Shown piece by piece: positions 31,605 through 40,201 of a stretch of 40,403 bases of DNA; positions within the stretch are counted from its first letter, which is position 1, and the number at the start of each line of letters is the position of its first letter. The DNA comes from Mesorhizobium sp. J18. GTDB lineage: Bacteria; Pseudomonadota; Alphaproteobacteria; Rhizobiales; Rhizobiaceae. The stretch is from NCBI RefSeq assembly GCF_007829525.1, contig NZ_VLJP01000004.1, positions 109 through 40,511 on the forward strand. Direction: 5' to 3'. Made by a program: the position numbers and the translations under genes. Below the pieces are notes generated by a model. The model was not told where the DNA came from, did not search any database, and was given only the letters and a program-made list of their open reading frames with translations.

Positions 31605-32276
31605 TCAACTCTTTCGCGCCGACCGTGCCATGCTTGCCGAATATGCGTCAATGAGATCCTCCACAGCATCATAGTACCAGATGCCACCTGCAGTCAGCAG
31701 CAGGCCGCAATCGCAATAAGCGCGGATCTGGCTCATGGAGTGCGAAATCATGACGATGCGGGAGTTCGGCAATTTCTCCTTGAAGACGGCCTGCGACTTC
31801 TTCTTGAAGCTCTCGTCGCCCACCGCCGTAATCTCATCGATGAGATAACAATCGAAGTCGATGGCCATGCTCATCCCGAAGGCGAGACGGGCCTTCATGC
31901 CGCTGGAATAAGTCCTGATCGGCAGGTTGAGCGACCGGCCGAGTTCGGAGAAATCACGCACATAGTCTATGACCGCTTCGGTATCGGCTCCGTAGATGCG
32001 CGCCACGAAGCGAACATTCTCTATGCCGGTCATCGAGCCGTTGAAACCGCCTGAGAAACCCAGCGGCCAGGAGACGCGGACGTGGCGAATGATCCGCCCT
32101 TCATCCGGCTGTTCAGAGCCGGATATCAATCGCATCAAAGTCGATTTCCCGGCTCCGTTCGGCCCTATGATGGCGACATTCCGATCGCGAGGGAAAGTGA
32201 AGGAAAGGCGATTGAGGACATGCTTCCTGACAGCCTTCACCTTGTAGCTCTTCGAAACGCCGTGCAGCTCGATCAT
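31605..32276 (-). CDS. kpsT: Capsular polysaccharide ABC exporter, ATPase (KpsT)
   Basis: The 223-residue ATPase powers polysaccharide export through KpsM at the inner membrane. Walker A GPNGAGKS (38-45), the signature YSSGMKARLAFGM and Walker B CYLIDEITAVGD are intact, with the switch histidine in VMISHS. The segment IRTYSSGMKARLAFG is typical of KpsT/RkpS-type exporters, and length fits (E. coli KpsT 219). The ATG overlaps the kpsM stop (ATGA). It is the last gene of the capsule operon. Confidence 0.94.
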   Translation of the reverse strand: MIELHGVSKSYKVKAVRKHVLNRLSFTFPRDRNVAIIGPNGAGKSTLMRLISGSEQPDEGRIIRHVRVSWPLGFSGGFNGSMTGIENVRFVARIYGADTEAVIDYVRDFSELGRSLNLPIRTYSSGMKARLAFGMSMAIDFDCYLIDEITAVGDESFKKKSQAVFKEKLPNSRIVMISHSMSQIRAYCDCGLLLTAGGIWYYDAVEDLIDAYSASMARSARKS

Positions 32277-33064
32277 GCGCTGCTTCTCCTGATGCGGGTG
32301 AGCCTTTCCCCCGCAAGTCCTAGAAAGGTCAGGAGCAGCGCGACCCATAGGATATAGCTCTTGTCGAGCACGGTGCTGTCGTAATTGACGTAGTAGCCGC
32401 TCCGCACCCATTCGACGGCGTGCAGCACGGGGTTCCATTCGAGCCACTCGATCGCACGTCGCGGAAGATAGCTCGGAACATAGAAGACACCCGACACGAA
32501 AAACAACGGACGGGTCAAGATTTTCTCTACATGTCGCCAGCTCTCCCAAAGCGAGAGGATGACGGCATTGACGGTCCCGAAGCCGAACCCGAGAAGGGAG
32601 GTGGTCGCAAAGGCAGTCATCAGCTCGCCCGGATGGGCAGGCGGACCGGCCAGGCCAAAAAGCATCAGGCCCGAGAAGAAGACGGCCATGATCAGCACAT
32701 AGGTGACAGCGATCAGGATCGCGCGGGCGAAGAGAACATCCGTCTCCTTGATCGGCGGATAGGTCAGCAGCGCCTTATTGGCGTCGAATACCGTCATCAG
32801 GGAGTTGCCGAGTTTGTTGAAGAGCTCCAGCGTCAGGACGCCGGTAGCGAAAAACAGCGCAAGGCTTGCGCCGAAAGGCGGTTGCCGGCCTATGGCGGAA
32901 AAGATAGCGACCAGAACCGCCGTGCTGGCCGCAGGCGTGATGATGGCCCAGAGATAGCCAATCTGCGTCGTGCCGAAGGTGGCCCGCGTCTCGCGCAGCA
33001 CCAGCGCGGCCAGGACACGGAACTGCAGCGCAAGCACCGCCTGCATCAATGCCTCACGAGACAT
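32273..33064 (-). CDS. kpsM: Capsular polysaccharide ABC exporter, permease (KpsM)
   Basis: The 263-residue ABC-2-type permease has six hydrophobic helices and the family motif RETRATFGTTQIGYLWAIITP near the N-terminus. The C-terminal part NPVLHAVEWVRSGYY is typical of KpsM/RkpT proteins. With KpsT it moves the lipid-linked capsule polymer across the inner membrane. It overlaps kpsE by 11 bases and kpsT by 4, which indicates coupled translation. Confidence 0.94.
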   Translation of the reverse strand: MSREALMQAVLALQFRVLAALVLRETRATFGTTQIGYLWAIITPAASTAVLVAIFSAIGRQPPFGASLALFFATGVLTLELFNKLGNSLMTVFDANKALLTYPPIKETDVLFARAILIAVTYVLIMAVFFSGLMLFGLAGPPAHPGELMTAFATTSLLGFGFGTVNAVILSLWESWRHVEKILTRPLFFVSGVFYVPSYLPRRAIEWLEWNPVLHAVEWVRSGYYVNYDSTVLDKSYILWVALLLTFLGLAGERLTRIRRSSA

Positions 33065-34253
33065 GGTCGCGTACGGCGTAGACGATGAGCGTGCCTATGC
33101 CCCAGATCAGCGACAGCCCGGCGAATATCAGGAAGGAATTCAGCACGCGCCTGGGATAGAGGGGATATTGCGGCACTGCAGGTGTCGAATAGACCGCCAG
33201 ATATCGCTGCTGCCGGTCAGCTTCGACGCGCGCCTTTTCGAGCGAAGACAGGGCAGACGTATATGCCTGTTGAGCGAAATTGCGCTCGACCTCCAATGTC
33301 TCGAAAGTCGCAAGCTGTCCCGTCAGAGCCCCGCCTGATGCCTCGTCGGGAGCACTGGTCTCCGACCTTTGCGCAGCGATCTGTGCCTCCAGTGCCTCGG
33401 CCTGCCGGATCAGATTGCGCAGCGACGGTGAACTTACATCGACTGTTTCCCTGAGCGCTGCAATACGGGCGCGGTATTCGGCAAGCTGCTTTTCCAGGTT
33501 CCCGATCAGTTCGAGTTGGATGCGCGCACTGCTCGCCGGATCAAGCGCCCTTTCGTCCTCGCGGAAACGGCGCACGGAATCGAGCGCCGCCTTGAGGCGC
33601 TCCTCCGCCCGCTCCACCTCCATATTGGCATAGGCAACGGCGTCATTGCGCGCCTGGCGCGAGAGTTCGTTCACAAGAGCCTTGCTGTAGTCGAGCACAA
33701 GCGCGGCAATGTGCCGGGCATCCTGCGGCGTGAATGCCTCGACCTCGAAGGTGATGATGCCGGAGGTGTTGTCAAAGGCGGTGTGAATGCGGCGCTGCCA
33801 GTATTCGACAACCTGCTCGATTTCCAGATCAGGGTCCATGCGGGAGAGGATATCGGCGTCATCCGTTCCATAGCTTTGCCGGAAGGGGAAATCCGCTTCG
33901 AGGTTTTCGACAATGTCGCGGCTTTCGAGATATTTGAGCAGGATGTAGGAATCGGATGTCGTCGATCCATTGCTCGCAAGCCCGGTGAAAGAACCAAGAA
34001 GATCGACGCCCGAGCCCCCATCCATGCCACGCACGGCAAAGCCCGCGCCAGCCACATAGCGATCGGATGCAACAAAGGCATAGTAGAGCACGCCCAGCAA
34101 GGAAGGAAGAAGGACACAGAGCGCGAAGGAGGCCGCCAGGATACGCCGACGCAGATCGCGCGGACGGAGCGCAGAGGTCGAAGCGGGCGCAAGTAATTCG
34201 CCCTCCCGACGCTCGGGGAGAGGGACGAGTTTTGGCTTTCTGTCATCGGCCAT
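33054..34253 (-). CDS. kpsE: Capsule export inner-membrane/periplasmic protein (KpsE/RkpR)
   Basis: The 399-residue polysaccharide co-polymerase-like protein has a cytoplasmic N-terminal tail, TM1 (ILAASFALCVLLPSLLGVLYY), a large periplasmic domain with long coiled coil (about residues 200-345, AEERLKAALDSVRRFREDER ... ARIAALRETV) and C-terminal TM2 (FLIFAGLSLIWGIGTLIVY). The PxxP-like YPLYPRR before TM2 is usual. It bridges KpsMT to the outer-membrane protein KpsD. It overlaps kpsC and kpsM by 11 bases each. Confidence 0.93.
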   Translation of the reverse strand: MADDRKPKLVPLPERREGELLAPASTSALRPRDLRRRILAASFALCVLLPSLLGVLYYAFVASDRYVAGAGFAVRGMDGGSGVDLLGSFTGLASNGSTTSDSYILLKYLESRDIVENLEADFPFRQSYGTDDADILSRMDPDLEIEQVVEYWQRRIHTAFDNTSGIITFEVEAFTPQDARHIAALVLDYSKALVNELSRQARNDAVAYANMEVERAEERLKAALDSVRRFREDERALDPASSARIQLELIGNLEKQLAEYRARIAALRETVDVSSPSLRNLIRQAEALEAQIAAQRSETSAPDEASGGALTGQLATFETLEVERNFAQQAYTSALSSLEKARVEADRQQRYLAVYSTPAVPQYPLYPRRVLNSFLIFAGLSLIWGIGTLIVYAVRDHVS

Positions 34254-36276
34254 GATTTGTCTCCATGACTGCAGCCGATGCTGACTTTGTCCAAGGGACT
34301 TGTGGAGAAGTCAGCTTCTTCGACAGAGAAAAGAGGGGCCGCAAGGTCCTCCGCCAAAGCGGGAGCCCTCCACCTCCCGCCGCACGCCATGCGATCAGTT
34401 CCTCTACTGCCCGTTCCGGCGTCGTGAAGCGGCCGGTGACGCGGCTGACATAGGCCGGATAGAGGATGAGGCTTCCCGCAACGAGTTCGTCGAGGCTAAG
34501 CCTGCGACGGCGATGCCCGATGGGATACATATCCCTGGTCAGTCCCCATCCGGCATAGAAGGGCTGGCCGTAACAGACAACATTGCGTCCGCGCATCAGA
34601 GCCTCAAAACCCGTCAGCGACGTGAGCGTATGAACCGCATCCACCTGCTCCAGCAGATGCGCCATGGAGGGGCCGACGACGATCTCGTCGCACCAGGAGG
34701 CAACCTCCCCTTCGTCGCGTCCTGCCGTGCGCAAACCGGCGGCGACATCCGGATGTGGCTTGTAGACAAGATACGCATCCGGTTCGGCAACTCGTACGGC
34801 GCGCACCAGATCGATATTGGTTCTGGGCCCCAATGTGCCAAGGCGTAGGGAGGCGTCATCCTCCACTTGACCGGGGACAAGGATCACCTGCCTGCGCGTA
34901 TCCGGCCTTTTCCAGGGAACCGTCCCGATATTGTATTTGGTGATCCCCGCTTCCGAAATCCGCAGACGCAACCTGCGCGCCCGGGCGACCAGCCCTGCGT
35001 CGAAATCGGTCTCCTGCAAAATGCGATCGAGCCGCGATGGAGACCGGGAATTGTAATATATGCCAAGATCGTCCGAGACCCAGGACAGAGGATGCGTGAG
35101 ATCGGCGCCCAATCCGACCGAGCGGAGAAATCCGTCCTCGATCCTCAGGACAGTGGAATCCGCCGGCAGCCCTTGCGGCTTGCCAGAGCCCCAGACGGCA
35201 ACAGTCGCGCTTGCCGGAAGGTTGGAGGGATGCCGTGTGAAACGGATATCGGAGCCGGCCAAAAAGCGCCGCAGGATCGGCCTTTTCCACAGCGAGAAGC
35301 CGACCGCATGGACCTTTCTCGCAAAACGCTCCCGCATCTGCCGCTGCAGCGCGAGATGAGCAAGAAACCTCTCGACCTCGCAGCGCCCACCGGTTTCGGG
35401 ATCGACATAGCGGGGATAGGCCACGAGCGCGGCATGGACGAGTTGTTCGAGGTCAGCCTTCCCTCGACGCGCAGGAGCCGGCAGCTCGTCCCCGGTCAGG
35501 CCCCAGCCGGCATAGAATGGCATTCCGAAGCAACGAACCTTCCGGCCCCAGATCAGTGCCTCGAAGCCCATCTGTGAGGTAACGGTGTAGACGGCTTCCG
35601 CTCCCTCGATGAGGCCAACCGGATGACAGTCTTCTGCTACAAGGACGATGCGGGGGTTTTTCCCCAGCACGGAATGATCGAAATAGCCGCGCTTCTTCCT
35701 CGCAAAGGCGTCCGGATGCGTCTTTATCACGACCGCGCAATCTGGATTTTCGGCAATTGCCGCGTCCAGCATGCGGGTGAAGCTCGACTTGTCAGCCTGA
35801 CCGTAGCCGATGGAAGCGTCGCCGAAGGTCTGGTCGCATACGAGGACGTATCGGGCCAAACGGTGCAGGAGCCTGTCCTCGCACTCCCGTGCATGGTTGT
35901 ATTTGGAAACTCGTGCCTTTCGCCAGGATTCGATCAGAGCGCGGGCGCGGATAGCCTGTTCCGCATCGAGCGGGTCGGCAATCAGCTTCTCCAGCCGCGA
36001 AGGACGACTGGCATCGTAATAGATTCCGATATCGTCGACGACGAGCGACAAAGGCGGGTCGTTGCGCTTCACCGAGCGCAAAAAGCCGTCTTCCAACAGC
36101 AGATAAGGGACACCGGCTTTCGCAGCCATGGTCCGTGCACGATCTCCCGAAGGCTTGGTGCCCCAACCGGCTGCGGCTGTCGCCCCCGCCGCAGCGCGCA
36201 TGAAGACTGCATCTTCGCCCAGGAAAACGCGAAGATGCGGAATATCTGCAATGCCCCGGGAGGCGAGCGTGATCAT
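34243..36276 (-). CDS. kpsC: Beta-Kdo transferase KpsC (tandem domains)
   Basis: The 677-residue enzyme adds alternating beta-linked Kdo residues to the lipid anchor of the capsule. It consists of two homologous halves. EDGFLRS is at 62-68 and again at 380-386, DDxGIYY with SRPSRL/RSPSRL follows each, KTHPDA and KPHPDV appear in each half, and GFEALIWGRKVRCFGMPFYA is repeated as GFEALMRGRNVVCYGQPFYA. Length matches E. coli KpsC (675). It starts 22 bases after kpsF and overlaps kpsE. Cytoplasmic, membrane associated. Confidence 0.95.
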   Translation of the reverse strand: MITLASRGIADIPHLRVFLGEDAVFMRAAAGATAAAGWGTKPSGDRARTMAAKAGVPYLLLEDGFLRSVKRNDPPLSLVVDDIGIYYDASRPSRLEKLIADPLDAEQAIRARALIESWRKARVSKYNHARECEDRLLHRLARYVLVCDQTFGDASIGYGQADKSSFTRMLDAAIAENPDCAVVIKTHPDAFARKKRGYFDHSVLGKNPRIVLVAEDCHPVGLIEGAEAVYTVTSQMGFEALIWGRKVRCFGMPFYAGWGLTGDELPAPARRGKADLEQLVHAALVAYPRYVDPETGGRCEVERFLAHLALQRQMRERFARKVHAVGFSLWKRPILRRFLAGSDIRFTRHPSNLPASATVAVWGSGKPQGLPADSTVLRIEDGFLRSVGLGADLTHPLSWVSDDLGIYYNSRSPSRLDRILQETDFDAGLVARARRLRLRISEAGITKYNIGTVPWKRPDTRRQVILVPGQVEDDASLRLGTLGPRTNIDLVRAVRVAEPDAYLVYKPHPDVAAGLRTAGRDEGEVASWCDEIVVGPSMAHLLEQVDAVHTLTSLTGFEALMRGRNVVCYGQPFYAGWGLTRDMYPIGHRRRRLSLDELVAGSLILYPAYVSRVTGRFTTPERAVEELIAWRAAGGGGLPLWRRTLRPLFSLSKKLTSPQVPWTKSASAAVMETNHGR

Positions 36277-36298
36277 CTCGCCCCCTTAATGACGGCTT

Positions 36299-37294
36299 TC
36301 ATTGCGACACTCCCGCACGGAGACAGTCATGGACATGGACCAAGCCAAGCAGCTTCCCGCCTTGATCCTCAACCGGCAGGCAGGTGATGCCATTGGCGCT
36401 CATGATTTCCAGCGCCTCTGAAGCCAGACAATCCGGCTCGATCGAAAGAGGTTTGCCGAGCGAAACATCCCGCGCGCGGGACTGCCACAAGCGGTCCACA
36501 TTGCGGCGCATATCGCCGTCGGTGATTATTCCGCAAACAGCTTCGTCTTCGACCACGAGCGCCACTCCGAAGCCCTTGGCGGACATGGTGATGACGACCT
36601 CCTGCATCATAAGGTCCGGATCAACGATCGGCAGGCTGTCTCCCATATGCATGATGTCGCAGACACGCAGGAGTTTTGCTCCCAGCTTTCCTCCGGGATG
36701 GTAACGTCTGAAATCCTCCGGCGTCGTACCGATCATCCTGACGAGCCCGACGGCCAGCGCATCGCCTATCGCCAAGGCCAGGGTAGTGGAGGTAGTCGGG
36801 GCTAGGCCATTCGGACAGGCTTCCTCGATCGTTCCATAGGCAAGTACGACATCAGAATGCTTCCCCAGCGTGCTTTCGGCATTCGATACGATCGCGATCA
36901 TCGGCACGGCGTTCAGGTTGCAATAACGGATAAGATCCGACAGTTCCGCCGTCTCGCCGGAATTGGAGAGGACGACGACCGCACTCTGCGGACCTACAAG
37001 GCCAAGGTCGCCGTGGCTCGCTTCCGCCGCATGGAGAAAAACCGCGCTGCGGCCAATCGAGCGGAAGGTCGAGGCGATCTTGCGTGCGATGTGGCCGGAT
37101 TTGCCGATACCGGCGACGACTACCGGCTCCCGTGCATCACGAAGGATCTTGAGGGCGGCCAGAAACTCGTTGCCCAAGGTCTCCGAATAGTCAGCGATGG
37201 CAGCGGCTTCCAGCCTCAGCGAAGCCTTGCAGAGGGAGAGCAGGGTCCGATCGGAAATGTCGAAACTGTTTTTGGTCGTTACATGAGTGTTCAT
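36299..37294 (-). CDS. kpsF: Arabinose-5-phosphate isomerase (KpsF/KdsD)
   Basis: The 331-residue enzyme makes D-arabinose 5-phosphate for Kdo synthesis. It has an N-terminal SIS domain (about 40-170; VAGIGKSGHIARKIASTFRS, HAAEASHGDLGLV, LSNSGETAEL and APTTSTTLALAIGDALA) and two CBS domains (about 205-325; VCGIITDGDMRR and GLVHVHDCL). ATG 37294 is preferred to the in-frame TTG at 37300. It lies 2 bases after the kpsD-like gene. Being in the capsule operon, it supplies Kdo for the KpsC/KpsS linker. Confidence 0.94.
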   Translation of the reverse strand: MNTHVTTKNSFDISDRTLLSLCKASLRLEAAAIADYSETLGNEFLAALKILRDAREPVVVAGIGKSGHIARKIASTFRSIGRSAVFLHAAEASHGDLGLVGPQSAVVVLSNSGETAELSDLIRYCNLNAVPMIAIVSNAESTLGKHSDVVLAYGTIEEACPNGLAPTTSTTLALAIGDALAVGLVRMIGTTPEDFRRYHPGGKLGAKLLRVCDIMHMGDSLPIVDPDLMMQEVVITMSAKGFGVALVVEDEAVCGIITDGDMRRNVDRLWQSRARDVSLGKPLSIEPDCLASEALEIMSANGITCLPVEDQGGKLLGLVHVHDCLRAGVSQ

Positions 37295-37296
37295 GG

Positions 37297-38463
37297 TCAA
37301 TTTCCGATCGATGAAGCCGACCTCGCCGTCCCCAGGAGCGGCGAGACAATGGTTGCAAGGAACTTGCCGAGTTCGGCGGTCGGATGGTTGGCGACGTAGA
37401 GCACATCCTTGTCGCGCATCCGGAAGCCCTGGGCGGTGAAGAAAGCCTGCGGGTTCTTGAAGTCGAGCCGGTAGATCACCGGCGTAACACCTGGCGCATA
37501 GCTATCGAGCTTGCCGATGCCCTGGCCGGTTTCGACCAGCCACTGGGCGAGCAGACGGTCCTCCAGGCGCAGCAGGAAGACCCCGCCGGCATCGGCCCGC
37601 GTGTCGATCAGCCCGCCGACTTGCGCCAGCGCCTCGGCAAGCGAAACAGACTCGCTCTTGAAGGGAATAAGGCCGCTCGTCTTGACTGCTCCAAAGGCGG
37701 AATAGGTGCGGGGCTTGTGCAGGACCAGCACATTGTCGCCCGGGGCCAGCCAGATATTGTTGGATGGATGGCTGACCACCTCGTCGAGCCGCACGGCGCC
37801 GGAATGATCGCCGCGGGTGATCGTGGCAACCGTTTCGTAGGTAGCCTCGCGTGTTCCGCCAGCCAGCGCAATCGCCTCCACCAGCCTCAGGCCACGGATG
37901 GGAACGGGCAGTTGGCCCGGCCGGGCAACATCCCCCACCACCACAACGGAATTGGCCTGATTGTCCTCGAGAAGCACCTGGACCTGCGGTTCGACGGCCT
38001 TGCCCCTCAGCCCCTCCTCTATGGCCGAGCGCAGCTCCTCCACCTTGCGGCCGGCAGCCCGAATCCTCCCAGCATAGGGAATATAAACCTTGCCATCCTC
38101 GTCAACGACAGCCCTGAGCGAAGTTTGCTTGTGCTCGGCCGTGGCGAATACACCATCCTGGGAAGGCTCCCAGATATTGATCACAAGCCGGTCGCCGACG
38201 CCGATCCTCGGACGCCATTGCCCGCCCAAAGCCCTGAACTCGCGGGGAAACGAAACCGGCTGGAAAAAGTTGATCTTGTCGAGCGCTGCCGTATCGAGCC
38301 GCACCATCACATAGGCATTTGGGGCAGCCTTGCCGTCAGCTTGATGCAAAGCGATGTCCATCGCGGTTGGTCCGTTACCCGGCAGGGTCGAGCACGCAGC
38401 GATGGCGAGCAGAACCGCGGCCGCCATGGCCAAACGGCAGCAGTCGAAAATCTTACTCAGCAT
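37297..38463 (-). CDS. Outer-membrane polysaccharide export lipoprotein (KpsD/Wza-like)
   Basis: The 388-residue protein has a lipoprotein signal with Cys24 in LLAIAACS. Next comes the polysaccharide export domain (RIGVGDRLVINIWEPSQDGVF, DEDGKVYIPYAGRIRAAGR, ELRSAIEEGL) and SLBB-type repeats (VVGDVARPGQLPVPIRGLRL and SAFGAVKTSGLIPFKSESVS). It would form the periplasmic and outer-membrane channel. E. coli KpsD is longer and lacks a lipobox; this one is closer to Wza in size. It overlaps kpsS by 7 bases and precedes kpsF by 2. Confidence 0.92.
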   Translation of the reverse strand: MLSKIFDCCRLAMAAAVLLAIAACSTLPGNGPTAMDIALHQADGKAAPNAYVMVRLDTAALDKINFFQPVSFPREFRALGGQWRPRIGVGDRLVINIWEPSQDGVFATAEHKQTSLRAVVDEDGKVYIPYAGRIRAAGRKVEELRSAIEEGLRGKAVEPQVQVLLEDNQANSVVVVGDVARPGQLPVPIRGLRLVEAIALAGGTREATYETVATITRGDHSGAVRLDEVVSHPSNNIWLAPGDNVLVLHKPRTYSAFGAVKTSGLIPFKSESVSLAEALAQVGGLIDTRADAGGVFLLRLEDRLLAQWLVETGQGIGKLDSYAPGVTPVIYRLDFKNPQAFFTAQGFRMRDKDVLYVANHPTAELGKFLATIVSPLLGTARSASSIGN

Positions 38464-39968
38464 GCTTGTGCCAGGACCTCGTCGAGTATGGCGTCATGCG
38501 CCCTCGAGGCAGCCTGACGAAGCCTCTCCACAATGCCGTCACTGGCGAGCGCCATCCCTTCAGCAGAATAGAAGTCGCCGGGAATCAGGGCTTCCCATGC
38601 AATCCAGGCTAGATAGCGCCTGCGTGTTTCCACGTCGGCCACAGGCCCGCCAGCCCAGAACGCGTTGAAATCAGGGGCGCCATGCGCGCATGTCGCCAAT
38701 GCCTCATTAGCGTAAAGCGCATTGCCGATCACCAGCAGCGGCGCGCCGTGGTAGATCGCCGACAGACCCGAAGTGGAATTGATGGTTATCATTCCCGCCG
38801 AATGACGCGTCAGGAGGCCGATGGAACCCGTTTCCACGACATCGACCCTGTCCCCGACGCCGAGCGCTTCGGCAATCTCGCGCACCAACTGTCTGGCATT
38901 GCTGTGACCACGCTCAAGCGGATGGATTTTGAAGACCAGTCGATGGGTCTTCGGGGCGGAGCGGGCAAAGGATCGAAGCGTTTCGATTATCAGCCGCATG
39001 CTGTTCCAGCCATAGGCGGATCGGCTCAACTGGCTGTCGGCGGAAACCTGAAGCGGCACCAGAAAATACCGGCTGTCGTAAATCTCCAGCAGGCGCTCGA
39101 TCGTGCGGAAATCCCGCGACCGCCCCCGAAAGTGCCGCCAATAGTTGCGAGCCCATAAAAACGGCTCCACGAGCGCCGCGAAGCGTCGGTGGAAGAGCTG
39201 CCGCTCCCGCGGGCGGCTGAATAGGGCGCGAATGGCATAATAGGCAGCACCATATCTGCACATGACCTGAAAGGATTGAAAGTCCCTCGGTGCCTGAGGA
39301 AGCTGGCGCCTGTCGAAGGAACGGGGAGGCATCCTGCCGGCCAGCGGCGAATAGGCATTGTTGCCACCTGCCTCAGCCGTCACGAAACCGGGACGGATAT
39401 AACCTTCCTCCAAACACAGGGCGTGAATCCCCGCCTTGGCAGCTACTCTCCGGGCGACCTCGTGCGCCGGCCGCGAGCTACCGAAAAGGATGATGTGATC
39501 GACCTCATTGCCTGTGATGAAGGAGTCCAGCCACGTCTGCCATTCCCCGGCGGTTCCGGCAAAACCGATCCATTTTCTACCACGGATGAAAAAACGGTCT
39601 CCGGCATTGAAGGAGATCCGCCAGGCATCGAATCCCGCGCTTTCCAGTCTTTCCTGCAACAGGGAGAAAAACGGCCCGACGGGCCCTTGGAGCAAGACCA
39701 CGCGCGGCTTTGTCTTTGCCGGAAGGCGGGAACGCGGAGAGAAGCCGCTGCGTACAAGACCAAGACGTCCTGGCAACAACCAATCCCGCCTGGGAAAAAG
39801 GCGGGACGGGGGCGTGGACAGGGGAACCGCTGGTTCCTTCGAATAGTCTCGGTAATTTTCCTGGAGGTCGGCAGGGGGAATCCAGATGGCTTGAGTACCG
39901 TCTGACCAATCATTGGCTGGGCGGGCAGCTCTTATGGATTCCGCCTGCAAATAGATGCCAGTAGACAC
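38457..39968 (-). CDS. kpsS: Capsule beta-Kdo transferase KpsS
   Basis: The 503-residue protein shows the KpsS/LipB pattern: VVLLQGPVGPFFSLLQERLE, the GRKWIGFAGTAGEWQTWLD segment, ALCLEEGYIRPGFVTAE, RLVFKIHPLERGHSN and the C-terminal ITINSTSGLSAIYHGAPLLV. KpsS adds the first Kdo to phosphatidylglycerol, after which KpsC extends it. It is longer than E. coli KpsS (389) by an N-terminal ~85-residue polar extension of unknown role. GTG 39968 has GGGGGAAG just upstream; an internal start cannot be excluded. It is the first gene of the operon. Confidence 0.92.
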   Translation of the reverse strand: MSTGIYLQAESIRAARPANDWSDGTQAIWIPPADLQENYRDYSKEPAVPLSTPPSRLFPRRDWLLPGRLGLVRSGFSPRSRLPAKTKPRVVLLQGPVGPFFSLLQERLESAGFDAWRISFNAGDRFFIRGRKWIGFAGTAGEWQTWLDSFITGNEVDHIILFGSSRPAHEVARRVAAKAGIHALCLEEGYIRPGFVTAEAGGNNAYSPLAGRMPPRSFDRRQLPQAPRDFQSFQVMCRYGAAYYAIRALFSRPRERQLFHRRFAALVEPFLWARNYWRHFRGRSRDFRTIERLLEIYDSRYFLVPLQVSADSQLSRSAYGWNSMRLIIETLRSFARSAPKTHRLVFKIHPLERGHSNARQLVREIAEALGVGDRVDVVETGSIGLLTRHSAGMITINSTSGLSAIYHGAPLLVIGNALYANEALATCAHGAPDFNAFWAGGPVADVETRRRYLAWIAWEALIPGDFYSAEGMALASDGIVERLRQAASRAHDAILDEVLAQAC

Positions 39969-40021
39969 CTGGCTTCCCCCTATGCCCGTTCCCCAATGCC
40001 TTGCCCCTTATATACAACTCC

Positions 40022-40050
40022 TGATTACGATTAGAGCCCCGTATAGTCAA
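40022..40050 (-). promoter_or_regulatory. Candidate promoter of the capsule operon
   Basis: On the minus strand TTGACT (40050-40045) and TAATCA (40027-40022) are 17 bases apart, ~55 bases before the kpsS start. The -10 is weak, and another AT-rich block (TATATAAG near 40008-40015) could serve instead. The surrounding region 39969-40201 has no gene. Confidence 0.35.
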
Positions 40051-40201
40051 CCTATAAGTGTGTATCTGCCTGTCACTGGATAGTCAGCCGAGAAACAGAG
40101 CTGACCTCCTGACAAGGAAAACACAACGAGTTCCGGTGAAATGCTGTGGGTGCCCCGGGTCGGATCGCAAACGCCTTCGCGCAACCATAACGTGCATATA
40201 G

